Shown here one piece after another: positions 47,468-56,384 of a stretch of 64,000 bases of DNA (position 1 is the stretch's first letter; every line of letters begins with the position of its first letter). Source of the stretch: Mangrovibacterium marinum (lineage in GTDB: Bacteria; Bacteroidota; Bacteroidia; Bacteroidales; Prolixibacteraceae); NCBI RefSeq assembly GCF_003046625.1, contig NZ_QAAD01000001.1:310001-374000 (forward strand). Reading direction: 5' to 3'. The notes under the pieces were generated by a model. The model made no database searches, was not told where the DNA came from, and saw only the letters and a program-made list of their open reading frames with translations. A program made the position numbers and the translations under genes.

Positions 47468-47514
47468 TTTCACAAAAAAGGGGAAGGTCGAATGGCTTTC
47501 CCCTTTTTTGTGAA
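47468..47514 (+). terminator. Rho-independent terminator of GH43, long symmetrical stem
   Basis: TTTCACAAAAAAGGGGAA pairs perfectly with TTCCCCTTTTTTGTGAAA around a 12-nt loop, an 18-bp inverted repeat. The right arm includes GTGAAA, the first bases of the dispersed repeat. Here the GTGAAA motif is mirrored on the left arm, which is not so at other loci. Confidence 0.9.
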
Positions 47515-48341
47515 AATCGCTTTGGGTGATGCGCCTGCCTGCGGTAGGCCCGGTTTCCAACCGCATCGGGGATAACTTGAAAGCGGTTCAGCTCGAAGCT
47601 AAAGCGAAGGCTCACTTTGTAGCAAACCTGTGCTGGTGGAAATTGCCCCAAGTCCGGACTGTTTTGTTCATTCTTCTCTTGCTCAATTCGCATCTTTTGT
47701 CCTACCGGACGGGTTTTCATCTTTGGCTTGCCCCAAAGACGAAACAGAAAACGCAAGGCTTATTTTTATCTTCAGGTGTCAGCTTCCGAAAGCTAAGTTC
47801 AGCCGGGTGATTTCCTTTCCGGCAGCTGCCGGATCGGAACTTCCCGGATTCACTAAGCTTCCGGTTCGCCTCTCACCATCGATAAAAAGTAGGCCGGTCC
47901 CGCTCCGAGCGAGCTTCCGTCTTCTCACCACTTTCATTCCTGTTGGTGATTCGCCGGAATCATGTCTATTTTTTGTAAAAGTCTCTTTGGGTGATGCTTT
48001 GAATAGCGATTGAGCTTGAAGAAGGAGCCACGGCTCATTTCGTAGAAAACTGATGCTGATGAGCGTAGTTCCATACCCGACTGCTTTTTCGATTCCTTCT
48101 CTTGCTCAATCCGGATCCTTTGTCCTACCGGACGGGTTTTCATCTTTCAGCAATGGCTTTAGCCATTATATTTGGGTAGCACGCAAGGCAACACGAAGAT
48201 TGTCCCGTCCCATACGGGACGGAATTTTCCACTGTCGTCGTTAAGCTACCCAAATTGCATCCCTACGGGATTGCCGGGAGCTTTCCGGTTTGCTTTTCAC
48301 CTTTCAGCGTTCAAATTGAAAAACAATTGGTATCGTAGACG
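47510..48341. repeat. Dispersed modular repeat after GH43 (two modules head to tail)
   Basis: First module starts GTGAAAATCGCTTTGGGTGATG and runs through CCGCATCGGGGAT, TCCTACCGGACGGGTTTT, AAGGCTTATTTTTATCTTC and AGGCCGGTCCCGCTCC to about 47974. There TTTTTTGTAAAAGTC, then TCTTTGGGTGATG, starts a second module. The second keeps the FadL-type left part and then switches to a palindrome-rich segment with AATGGCTTTAGCCATT, CGTCCCATACGGGACG and two TTTGGGTAGC/GCTACCCAAA arms (48147-48290). Short frames inside have no support as genes. Confidence 0.87.
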
Positions 48342-49003
48342 GTGCTCATGGCGTGGGGACGCAATTCAGAACTCTTTTTTGCGTCCTCATGACGTGGGGA
48401 CGTAATTCAGAAGTCTTTTTTTCATCCTCATGGCATGGGGACGAAATTCAGAACTCTTTTTTGCGTCCCCATGACGTGGGGACGCAATTCAGAGGTGTTT
48501 TTTTCGTGCTCATGGCGTGAGCAGTCCATTGTTGTGCAACATTTTCGTCCCCATGGCGTGAGCAGCCAATTGTTGTGCAACAATTTCATCCCCATGCCGT
48601 GAGCCGCCAATTGTTGTGCAACATTTTCATCCCCATGGCATGAGCAGCCAATTGTTGTGCAACAATTTCATCCCCATGCCGTGAGCAGCCAATTGTTGTG
48701 CAACAATTTCGTCCCCATGCCGTGAGCGGCCAATTGTTGTGCAACAATTTCATCCCCATGGCGTGAGCGGCCAATTGTTGTGCAACATTTTCATCCCCAT
48801 GGCATGAGCAGTCCATTGTTGTGCAACAATTTCGTCCCCATGCCGTGAGCAGCCAATTGTTGTGCAACAATTTCGTCCCCATGCCGTGAGCGGCCAATTG
48901 TTGTGCAACAATTTCATCCCCATGGCGTGAGCGGCCAATTGTTGTGCAACATTTTCATCCCCATGGCATGAGCAGTCCATTGTTGTGCAACAATTTCGTC
49001 CCC
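48342..49003. repeat. 41-bp tandem array, 16 units in two subfamilies
   Basis: The period is exactly 41 bp. Units 1-4 (about 48342-48518) have GGGGACGCAATTCAGAAC, then TCTTTTTTGCGTCC. Units 5-16 (about 48519-49003) have GAGCAGCCAATTG, TTGTGCAACAATTTCGTC, with TTGTTGTGCAAC recurring at 48529, 48570, 48611 and every 41 bp to 48980. Both share CGTCCCCATGGCGTG. Each subfamily has its own inverted repeat: GGGGACGC/GCGTCCCC and ATTGTTG/CAACAAT. There are no unique spacers, so this is not CRISPR. Confidence 0.95.
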
Positions 49004-49105
49004 CTAACGACCTGAACCATTTCGCAATTTAACACGGCCGATTTGCGAACTTGCAAATATTAGCGTAACTTTTTCAGTATCATTCATCAACACAAACCAC
49101 ACAAT

Positions 49106-49921
49106 ATGGAAAATTATCAAAACCTCATCGACAAAGCGCTGGAACTAATCCTGGTGTACGGACCCAAACTGCTTTTGGCAATCATTGTCTTAATTGTCGG
49201 CATTTGGATCATCAACCGCTTTACCCGAATGATCCGCAAGCTGATGACGTCGAAAAGTGTAAATGTATCGCTCATCGGCTTTGTATCGAGCTTAGCCAAC
49301 CTCGGCCTGAAAGCCCTCTTGCTGATCAGTGTGGCCGGCATGGTGGGCATTCAAACCACTTCGTTCATTGCAGTACTTGGTGCTGCCGGCCTGGCCGTTG
49401 GCTTAGCCCTGCAAGGCACCCTGGCTAACTTCGCCGGCGGAGTTATGATCCTCATCTTTAAGCCCTACCAGGTTGGCGACCTGATTAAAGCACAAGGGCA
49501 TCTGGGGGTTGTTAAAGAGATTCACATTTTTGTGACCATCCTGCTGTCGCCCGAAAATAAGACGATCATCATCCCCAACGGAGCCATCTCCAACGGCGAC
49601 ATCACCAATTTTGTTACCGAAGGGAAAATCCGCGTCGACATGACTTTCGGGATCTCCTACGAATCGAACATCAAACGAGCCAAAGAAATTTTAATGAAGG
49701 TGATGAACGAACACCCGCTGGTCATGAAAGAGCCTGCTCCTTTTGTCGGGGTGAAGGAGCTAGCCGACAGTTCGGTAAACCTGGCTGTTCGCCCCTACAC
49801 CGAACCGGCCAACTACTGGGCCGTTTATTTCGATGTGTACGAACAAGGCAAAATTGCCCTCGACCAGGGCGGCGTCACCATCCCGTTCCCGCAAGTGGAT
49901 GTGCACATGAAACAATCGTAA
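49106..49921 (+). CDS. mscS: Small-conductance mechanosensitive channel, MscS family
   Basis: A 271-residue channel that opens under membrane tension to release solutes during osmotic downshock. Three N-terminal helices (about 15-45, 55-80, 85-120) are followed by the beta-domain and C-terminal alpha/beta domain. The pore-lining third helix shows the glycine/alanine pattern LGAAGLAVGLALQGTLANFA, then PYQVGD, both family hallmarks. The length is that of E. coli MscS. It starts about 100 bp after the 41-bp tandem array, and a terminator and dispersed repeat follow. Confidence 0.95.
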   Translation: MENYQNLIDKALELILVYGPKLLLAIIVLIVGIWIINRFTRMIRKLMTSKSVNVSLIGFVSSLANLGLKALLLISVAGMVGIQTTSFIAVLGAAGLAVGLALQGTLANFAGGVMILIFKPYQVGDLIKAQGHLGVVKEIHIFVTILLSPENKTIIIPNGAISNGDITNFVTEGKIRVDMTFGISYESNIKRAKEILMKVMNEHPLVMKEPAPFVGVKELADSSVNLAVRPYTEPANYWAVYFDVYEQGKIALDQGGVTIPFPQVDVHMKQS

Positions 49922-49953
49922 TTTTAACAGATATCAATCAACATTGAATTGCA

Positions 49954-49987
49954 AGGGAGAAAGCCAAACCAGCTTTCTCCTTTTTTT
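49954..49987 (+). terminator. Rho-independent terminator of mscS
   Basis: GGAGAAAGC pairs with GCTTTCTCC around CAAACCA and is followed by seven T. The very next bases are GTGAAAGCC, the start of the dispersed repeat. Confidence 0.9.
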
Positions 49988-51050
49988 GTGAAAGCCTCTT
50001 CGGGTGATGCGCCTGCCTGCGGTAGGCCGGGTTTCCAACCGCATCGGGGATGCCTTGAATTGCGATTCAGCTTGAAGCTGAAGCAAAGGCTCACTTTGTA
50101 GCAAACCTGTTGGTGGTGGAAATTGCCCCAAGCCCGAGCTGTCTTGTTCTTTCTTCTCTTGCTCAATTCGGAGCTTTTGTCCTACCGGACGGGTTTTCAT
50201 CTTTGGCTTGCCCCAAAGACGAAACAGAAAACGCAAGGCTTATTTTTATCTTCAGGTATCGCCTTCCGAAAGCTAAGTTCAGCCGGGTGATCTCCTTCTG
50301 TCGGCGGAGCTTCCCGGATTCACTAAGCTTCCGGTTCGCCTCTCACCATCGATAAAAAGTAGGCCGGTCCCGCTCCGAGCGAGCTTCCGTCTTCTCTTAA
50401 ATACCTTCTGCTGTCTTCCACCACTTTCATCCCTGTTGGTGATTCCTCGGAATCATGTATGTTTTTTCTGAAAGTCATACTCCGCAGAGGTGCTAAGGCG
50501 CCATGCCAATAACTGGTTTTGATTAGATGTGGAACGACAACCCGACAACAGGCTATCAGAAAGTCATTTCAGAATCTGCCCTTTTTAACTTCTACCTTTG
50601 ATCAAAAAAAGAGCTTTTGTCCTACCGGACGGGTTTTCATCTTTCAGCAATGGCTTTAGCCATTATATTTGGGTAGCACGCAAGGCAACACGAAGATTCT
50701 CCCGTCCCGTACGGGACGGAATTTCCCACTGTCGTCGTTCAGCTACCCAAATTGCATCCCTACGGGATTGCAGGGAGCTTTTCGTTTGGTTTCGGCCTCT
50801 TAAGAAACATCACGCTGTTTCTTTTCTTTATAGCATTTTCGAATGTGAACACTCGATAAAACCAGGCCAACCGGTTCCCAACCTTTTGGCATTGATCGGA
50901 ACACCTTCTTTTTTGTTGATGGCGTTTTAGAATGACAACCCGATAACTTCTGAGAACCACGACAACCCGATAACTTGAGACAACAGCCTGGTCGAAAACG
51001 ACTACACTTTCCTCCCAGTTGCTGATTCCCTCGGGAATCATGAAGGTTTC
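49988..51050. repeat. Dispersed modular repeat block after mscS
   Basis: The first module, 49988-50462, matches the GH43 and FadL copies in order and spacing. At 50463 the junction TTTTTTCTGAAAGTC opens an inverted module with GCTAAGGCGCCATGCC and the CGACAACCCGACAAC motif (to about 50560). From 50611 a third segment gives CCTACCGGACGGGTTTT, AATGGCTTTAGCCATT, the CCCGTACGGG palindrome and GCTACCCAAA. From about 50790 comes the AAGAAACATCACGCTGTTTC hairpin, then ACCGGTTCCCAACCTTTTGG. Ends with two GACAACCCGATAACTT motifs. It lies between convergent genes. Confidence 0.87.
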
Positions 51051-51071
51051 AATTTCTATCCGGGAAGAAAT

Positions 51072-51557
51072 CTAAAAATGATATTGAATCCCCACGCCAA
51101 TGCGGTAATAGGAGTTTTCGCTGATGGTGTAACAAAGCTGCGGTGCCAGGCTAAGCTTGTCGTCAATGGTATAGTTCGCCCCCAGCCCCAGGTTTAGCCC
51201 CAAGCGCGTATCGGTGTAAAAGTCGTCGCCATCGTCGGTGACACGCAGAAAGTTGAAGCCCATGCCGCCCAAGGCGTAAACGCTCCACTCGTCGGCAGGA
51301 TGCATAAAAACATAGCGGGCATTAAAGTCGAGCACGTTGTTACCCCGCTTTTTCTTCTTGAAAATATGGGTGAAGGCAATTTCCGTTTCCCAATGCTCGT
51401 CCACGGCGTAAATGCCGTTCAGCGCGTAACCCGGGTTGTTCATGCCCGTGTCGTAAACACTGGCAAAGCCCACGCGAAACTGGTTCAATTCAACTTTTTG
51501 GGCAAACACACTGGTGGTAAGCAACAAGGCAACGAGCAGTAAAAGGTTCTTTTTCAT
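51072..51557 (-). CDS. Small outer membrane beta-barrel protein
   Basis: A 161-residue protein with a signal peptide (1-19, ending FAQ) and alternating strand pattern with YALGGMGFNF and LGLGANYTI, ending YHF as expected for a barrel inserted by BamA. About eight strands would fit an OmpA/OmpX-size barrel. No specific family or ligand is recognised. It lies 129 bp downstream of the GH97 gene on the same strand and may be co-transcribed with it. Confidence 0.75.
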   Translation of the reverse strand: MKKNLLLLVALLLTTSVFAQKVELNQFRVGFASVYDTGMNNPGYALNGIYAVDEHWETEIAFTHIFKKKKRGNNVLDFNARYVFMHPADEWSVYALGGMGFNFLRVTDDGDDFYTDTRLGLNLGLGANYTIDDKLSLAPQLCYTISENSYYRIGVGIQYHF

Positions 51558-51686
51558 GTTGTGAAGCTGTTTCGTCTTTTAAAGGATTTTCTAAGGGATT
51601 GAAATCGTTTGAAAATCCACCTGTTTTTAAAAATCGATCCTCACACATTCAAATTTTATACCAAACAACGAGGCCGAAAGCTGTTT

Positions 51687-53798
51687 TTAGTCTGCCGGAA
51701 ACAGGCTAATGGCAAAACCACCGCTACGGGCCAGTCTTTGTTTCAGCACCGTTTTGCTGTTCACCTTCACCGTGCGAATGGTATACGCTTTCGGATTGGT
51801 CTGATAATCGGCATCCTTAGCATCCGCGTAGATTGTTGCCCGATATTTTCTGCCTTTGGGCAGGAAGCTGAAATCGACCTTCGCCTCGCGGGCATTTTCG
51901 TCGGTAATGCCACCCACAAACCAGGCATCCTTGCCTTTGGCTTTGCGGGCAATGGTTATATAATCGCCCGGCTCGGCTTCCAGAATGTGTGTTTCGTCCC
52001 AGTCCACCTCCACCTCTTTAATAAACCGGAAAGCATCGGGGTATTTTCGGTAATTCTCAATCAGGTCGGCCGCCATCTGCAGCGGGCTATACATCGTTAC
52101 GTACAAGGCCAGCTGTTTGGTCAGCGTTGTGCTCAACTTCGCTTTGTTGTTGCCGTACACCGATAAATCGCCTTCAAAAATCCCGGGCGTGTAGTCCATT
52201 GGGCCACCCATCAGTCGGGTAAATGGCAAAATGGTGGTGTGGTCGGGGCGGTTGCCGTTAAAAGATTCGAACTCGGTGCCGCGCGCCGATTCCTGGGCAA
52301 TCCAGTTCGGGTAAGTGCGGTGAAGCCCGGTGGGACGCACCGCTTCGTGCGAGTTCACCATAATTTTATAGTCGGCTGCGGTTTTCACCACGTTCAGGTA
52401 ATGGTTTACCATCCATTGGCCGTCGTGATGCTCGCCACGAGGGATGATTTTCCCCACATAACCGGTCTTCACGGCCGAGTAGCCATGGTCAACCATAAAC
52501 TGAAAGGCATCGTTCATCTGGCGCTCGTAGTCAAGCACCGACGAGGTTGTTTCGTGGTGCATAATAATTTTCACCCCTTTCGCAGCGGCGTAGCGGTGCA
52601 ATTCCTCCACGTCAAAATCGGGATACGCTTTGGTGAAACTGTAAATGTGCTCCTTCATATACGCCCAGTTATCTTCCCAGCCTTCGTTCCAGCCTTCAAC
52701 CAAAACGGCATCGAACCCATTGGCCGCGGCAAAGTCGATGTATTCCTTCACATGCTCTGTATTTGCTCCGTGATGGCCGTTGGGTTTCAATTTCGTGTAA
52801 TCGGTTTGGCCAATGCGGATATTCAGCTCGTCGGTGTAGGCCCAGGTTGAGCCGCCGCCCGTGAAATATTCCCACCAAACGCCGATGTACTTGCAGGGCT
52901 TAATCCACGAGGTATCGCTGTAAATGCAGGGCTCGTTCAGGTTCAAAATTAAGTTTGAAGCCAGTATATCGCGGGCATCGTCGCTGGCCACAATGGTACG
53001 CCAGGGCGAAACCGAGCCGGTTTGCAAATAGGCTTTGTTGCCCTCGTAATCGGGGGCCAGCTGGGCCGACAGCACAAAGTCCTTATCGTCGACATTCAGC
53101 ACCATCGCCGGGTAGTTGACCAGCGCCGCTTCGTGAATGTTCACATAAACACCCTCGGGCGATTTCAGCATCAGCGGCGTTTGCACAGCCAAACCGTCGG
53201 CAAACGATTGACAAGCCAAGCCTTCGTTCTTCGCCTGGTCCATCATGCCCCGAATCTCCGACAATTTTGATGTGTTGGTCGGGTACTCATTCGAGTCGAA
53301 GTCGCCCGGCATCCAGAAGGCTTTGTAATCCTCACCCAACTTGAATTGCGTGTACTCTTTTTTAATGATGAAATGACGCAAGATCGGCTGCACCGGAAAT
53401 TCGTAGCGGAAACCCAACCCATCGTCGAACAACCGAAAACGGATATCCATCCGAAAGCCGGTACTATCCTGCTTCAGCTGCACCAAATACTCGTTATAAT
53501 GGTTACGTATTTCCTTTTGCTCGCCCATCACCGGCTGCCAGAGCTCGTCTTTCGAGTCGGTTTGCTGGGCAACCAATTCAAAGTTTTGCTTCAAATTATA
53601 ACCGGCATGAATGTCGACCCCCATCGCACTTTCGCCAATCAGTGTTTTGCCCTTATAACGAAGTTCGTAAACAGGCGTCCCTTTTCCGTTCAGCGAAAAG
53701 GAAAGCTGAAAGTCTCCGTTGGGCGACACGACTGTCCCGGCCCGGCTTGCTGCAACAGCAAGTGTGAAGGCTATAAATAACAACAAATGTTTCATCAT
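51687..53798 (-). CDS. susB-like: GH97 alpha-glucosidase, SusB-like (inverting type)
   Basis: A 703-residue hydrolase with a signal peptide (about 1-20). Family motifs are MHHETTS, VNSHEAVRPTG and ESARGTEFES. Glu416, Glu485 and Glu509 fall at a constant offset of 23 from Glu439, Glu508 and Glu532 of Bacteroides SusB, and Glu171 and Glu503 align with Glu194 and Glu526. The two base glutamates mark the inverting branch that hydrolyses alpha-glucosidic bonds. The start is ATG 53798 or 53795; the longer frame lacks a signal peptide. It is not next to a susC/susD pair, unlike susB in Bacteroides. Confidence 0.93.
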   Translation of the reverse strand: MMKHLLLFIAFTLAVAASRAGTVVSPNGDFQLSFSLNGKGTPVYELRYKGKTLIGESAMGVDIHAGYNLKQNFELVAQQTDSKDELWQPVMGEQKEIRNHYNEYLVQLKQDSTGFRMDIRFRLFDDGLGFRYEFPVQPILRHFIIKKEYTQFKLGEDYKAFWMPGDFDSNEYPTNTSKLSEIRGMMDQAKNEGLACQSFADGLAVQTPLMLKSPEGVYVNIHEAALVNYPAMVLNVDDKDFVLSAQLAPDYEGNKAYLQTGSVSPWRTIVASDDARDILASNLILNLNEPCIYSDTSWIKPCKYIGVWWEYFTGGGSTWAYTDELNIRIGQTDYTKLKPNGHHGANTEHVKEYIDFAAANGFDAVLVEGWNEGWEDNWAYMKEHIYSFTKAYPDFDVEELHRYAAAKGVKIIMHHETTSSVLDYERQMNDAFQFMVDHGYSAVKTGYVGKIIPRGEHHDGQWMVNHYLNVVKTAADYKIMVNSHEAVRPTGLHRTYPNWIAQESARGTEFESFNGNRPDHTTILPFTRLMGGPMDYTPGIFEGDLSVYGNNKAKLSTTLTKQLALYVTMYSPLQMAADLIENYRKYPDAFRFIKEVEVDWDETHILEAEPGDYITIARKAKGKDAWFVGGITDENAREAKVDFSFLPKGRKYRATIYADAKDADYQTNPKAYTIRTVKVNSKTVLKQRLARSGGFAISLFPAD

Positions 53799-54229
53799 GA
53801 TGTGCAAAAATTGGATCCAACTTGATTTCGAAGGCGCAAGATAACCAAAGCGCAAATCCTTTCCAGCAAATTTGAGCTCAAATGTGTTCGCAAACATTCG
53901 AAGATCGCCCAAACAAGTCCCCGGCTTTCTGATCGGCCTGTGGCGCCCCACCCGCGCCAATCCGCTTTAATTACCACGTTTCAACTCATCCAGGCTCGAC
54001 AATTTTAGGACAGGAAGTAAAAAATAAAAGCGTAAAAATGTATCTTGCAATCCGTGGAGGACGGCCATTCATTCATACTCATACGGGAAACAGCGGCCCA
54101 TAACCAGCCAATGACCGTCCAGGCGATCATCAGTGCTACGGCCATTGCGGCGAAACCCGTAAACTCCGGGCACGAAGATCTGCAGCTTTAATCCCTTTTC
54201 GGACCTCCACAAACTAAAAGTGCGTGTTT
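53799..54229. other. Divergent intergenic region GH97 / TPR histidine kinase
   Basis: About 430 bp without a gene. It contains a promoter-like TATCTTGC at 54041-54048 and an imperfect long-range inverted repeat, GGACGGCCATT at 54059-54069 with AATGACCGTCC at 54110-54120, in the leader of the kinase gene. Confidence 0.45.
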
Positions 54230-56368
54230 ATGATAGCATTCAAAAACCGAAAGTTGTTTTCAGTCTTCATTTGTTTGTTCCTTTTAGCCACAACAGCCGC
54301 CGCTGAATTGGCTCACCACCAGCTTACCGACAGCCTGGCCTTGGCTCTGGCCAGCCAAAAAGGGAGTGAGCGCCTTGGAACCCAACTTCAGCTGGCCCTG
54401 GAACTTTCACCCATTGAAAAAGATCGCGCGCTGAACCTGTCGCGACAGGCACTAAAAGAGGCCCGCAAAGCCGGCAACAAAGAACTGGAAACACGCGCTC
54501 TTTTTGTACTGGGCCGCACCAACCAAGTTCACGAACAGATGGGACTGGCCGAAGCCTATTACGACTCGGCACTTGTGCTGGCCAACAGCACCGGCTCCAA
54601 CCGCCACAAGGGAGAGCTCCTTCACCACATGGGGCTAATTCTGTACAATAAAGGAATGGCCATTGAAGCGCTCGAATCCTATAATCAGGCACTGCATTAC
54701 AACCGGCTAGCGCAAAATTTCAGGCTGGTAGGCTCCGGCTATTCCATGATGGCTAATATATACCGGGTAAACGGATTGTACGACCGGGCCATTGAATACA
54801 TCATCAAATCGAAGTTGAATTACGAGAAAGCCAACTTTGTTGAAGGCAACGCCTGGGCAGCTTATATGCTGGGGCGAATTTACGCCGATTTGAAACTTCG
54901 CACCAAAGCCCGGGAATATTTTAACGAATCGCTGGAAATCTACCGGCAGGTTGCGGCCTCCAATGGCGACAAAAGCGGCTTAGCCATCTGTTACGAACAA
55001 CTGGGGCTGCTCGATTTAGCTTCGGGAGATCTGAACCAGGCCTCTGCGGCGATCGACCACGCACTGCGCATCTTCTCCGAAAACCAGTCGAAATACGGCA
55101 TTTCAAACGCCTACCTGAATTTTGGACGGATTGAATACGCCCGGGGCGATTATGTTGCCGCCCGTAATTACCTGAGCAAAGCATTAAGCATGAAACAGGA
55201 GATTGCCGACCGACTGAGCCTCACCCGTATTCACGAATACCTGGGATTGTGCGATCTGGCGCAGGGAAAACAACAGCAAGGACTTAGCAGCCTGCACGAG
55301 GGACTGGAACTGGCATTGAAAACGAACCAGAAGAAAGTGCAACTCGACATTTACGCAAAACTGTCGGAAACCTACCTGAAGATGAAAAACCTACCCAAGG
55401 CCTTTGAAGCGCAACAAAAACAAATCGATGTTCAGAACGAGCTGCTTTCCGGTGCGGTAAATATTAAACTGGAACAATTGCAGCCAATTTATGCGCTGGA
55501 CGCCAAAAACGAGCAAATTGCCGAGCTGGAACAGACCAATGCCATCAACAAACTACAGCTAAAACAACACCGCATAACACGAATGGCTGCGCTAAGTGCC
55601 GTCCTAATTGTGGTGCTGATTGCCAGCTCAGTCTACCTCGTTAACCGGAAGATCCGGAAGAAAAATGCCGCCTTGCACGAAGCAGTGCAAACCAAAGACC
55701 GGCTGTTCTCGATAATCGCCCACGATTTAAGAAACCCCATTGGCACGTCGCTGGGCCTAAGCGAATTTTTGCTTGAAGAGATGAACCAGAAAAACTACAC
55801 CGTGGTAAGCCACTATGCGGGCCTTTTTCGACAAAGCCTGACGGAGGCTTTCAACCTGCTCAATAACCTGCTCGACTGGTCGCGCTCACAGCAACAGCGC
55901 ATCCGATTCGAAGCCCGCGAGCTGGTGCTTGCCGACATTATTAGCGAAAGCCGGGAGTTATTCGAATCATCCATCCAGCAGAAGAACCTGGCTTTTGATG
56001 TTCAGACCCCGGAGAACTGCCGGGTACTGGCCGATCCGGATATGCTGAAAACCATTCTGCGCAACCTGCTCTCGAACGCCATTAAGTTTTCGAATGAAAA
56101 CGGCCTGATTAGCCTGATGTGTCAGCCCAACGGCCAGTTTGCAGAGATCGCCATCACCGACCGGGGCGTGGGAATGAGCCCTGAACAGCAAGCAGCTCTG
56201 TTTGCATTCGACACAAACAGCAGCACCCCGGGCACCGCCGGCGAAAAGGGCACCGGCCTGGGATTAATCCTGGTAAAAGAATTTGTTGAAAAACACGGTG
56301 GTTACATCCGGCTTAGCAGCAAGCCTGGCCAAGGCAGTACCTTCAGCTTCACCATTCCCATGGCTTAG
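54230..56368 (+). CDS. Sensor histidine kinase with N-terminal TPR repeats
   Basis: A 712-residue membrane kinase. Order: signal peptide (about 1-26), eight or so TPR motifs in the periplasm (about 40-420), a short coiled coil, one membrane helix (about 451-471), then HisKA with IIAHDLRNPIG (phosphorylated His near 498) and HATPase_c with NLLSNAIKFS (N box) and KGTGLGLILVKEF (G2 box). TPR-kinases of this kind are frequent in Bacteroidota; their signals are mostly unknown. No response regulator gene is adjacent, so it is an orphan. ATG 54230 is preferred to a GTG two codons upstream. Confidence 0.92.
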   Translation: MIAFKNRKLFSVFICLFLLATTAAAELAHHQLTDSLALALASQKGSERLGTQLQLALELSPIEKDRALNLSRQALKEARKAGNKELETRALFVLGRTNQVHEQMGLAEAYYDSALVLANSTGSNRHKGELLHHMGLILYNKGMAIEALESYNQALHYNRLAQNFRLVGSGYSMMANIYRVNGLYDRAIEYIIKSKLNYEKANFVEGNAWAAYMLGRIYADLKLRTKAREYFNESLEIYRQVAASNGDKSGLAICYEQLGLLDLASGDLNQASAAIDHALRIFSENQSKYGISNAYLNFGRIEYARGDYVAARNYLSKALSMKQEIADRLSLTRIHEYLGLCDLAQGKQQQGLSSLHEGLELALKTNQKKVQLDIYAKLSETYLKMKNLPKAFEAQQKQIDVQNELLSGAVNIKLEQLQPIYALDAKNEQIAELEQTNAINKLQLKQHRITRMAALSAVLIVVLIASSVYLVNRKIRKKNAALHEAVQTKDRLFSIIAHDLRNPIGTSLGLSEFLLEEMNQKNYTVVSHYAGLFRQSLTEAFNLLNNLLDWSRSQQQRIRFEARELVLADIISESRELFESSIQQKNLAFDVQTPENCRVLADPDMLKTILRNLLSNAIKFSNENGLISLMCQPNGQFAEIAITDRGVGMSPEQQAALFAFDTNSSTPGTAGEKGTGLGLILVKEFVEKHGGYIRLSSKPGQGSTFSFTIPMA

Positions 56369-56384
56369 CAGTCATCGACAAACC

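Noticed and set aside
48586-48980. Repeat-rich protein on the minus strand (His/Asn/Trp/Cys-rich units)
   Set aside because: The unit is 41 bp, not a multiple of three, so the frame reads all three phases of one DNA repeat. There is no start context, and the DNA palindromes, not the peptide, are conserved.
48342-49003. CRISPR array
   Set aside because: The whole 41-bp unit is repeated with no unique spacers, and no cas genes are in the window.
47510-50462. Group IIC introns, which also insert after terminators
   Set aside because: No reverse transcriptase, no GUGYG-type 5' end and no domain V/VI-like hairpin at the 3' end were seen. The resemblance is only in insertion position.
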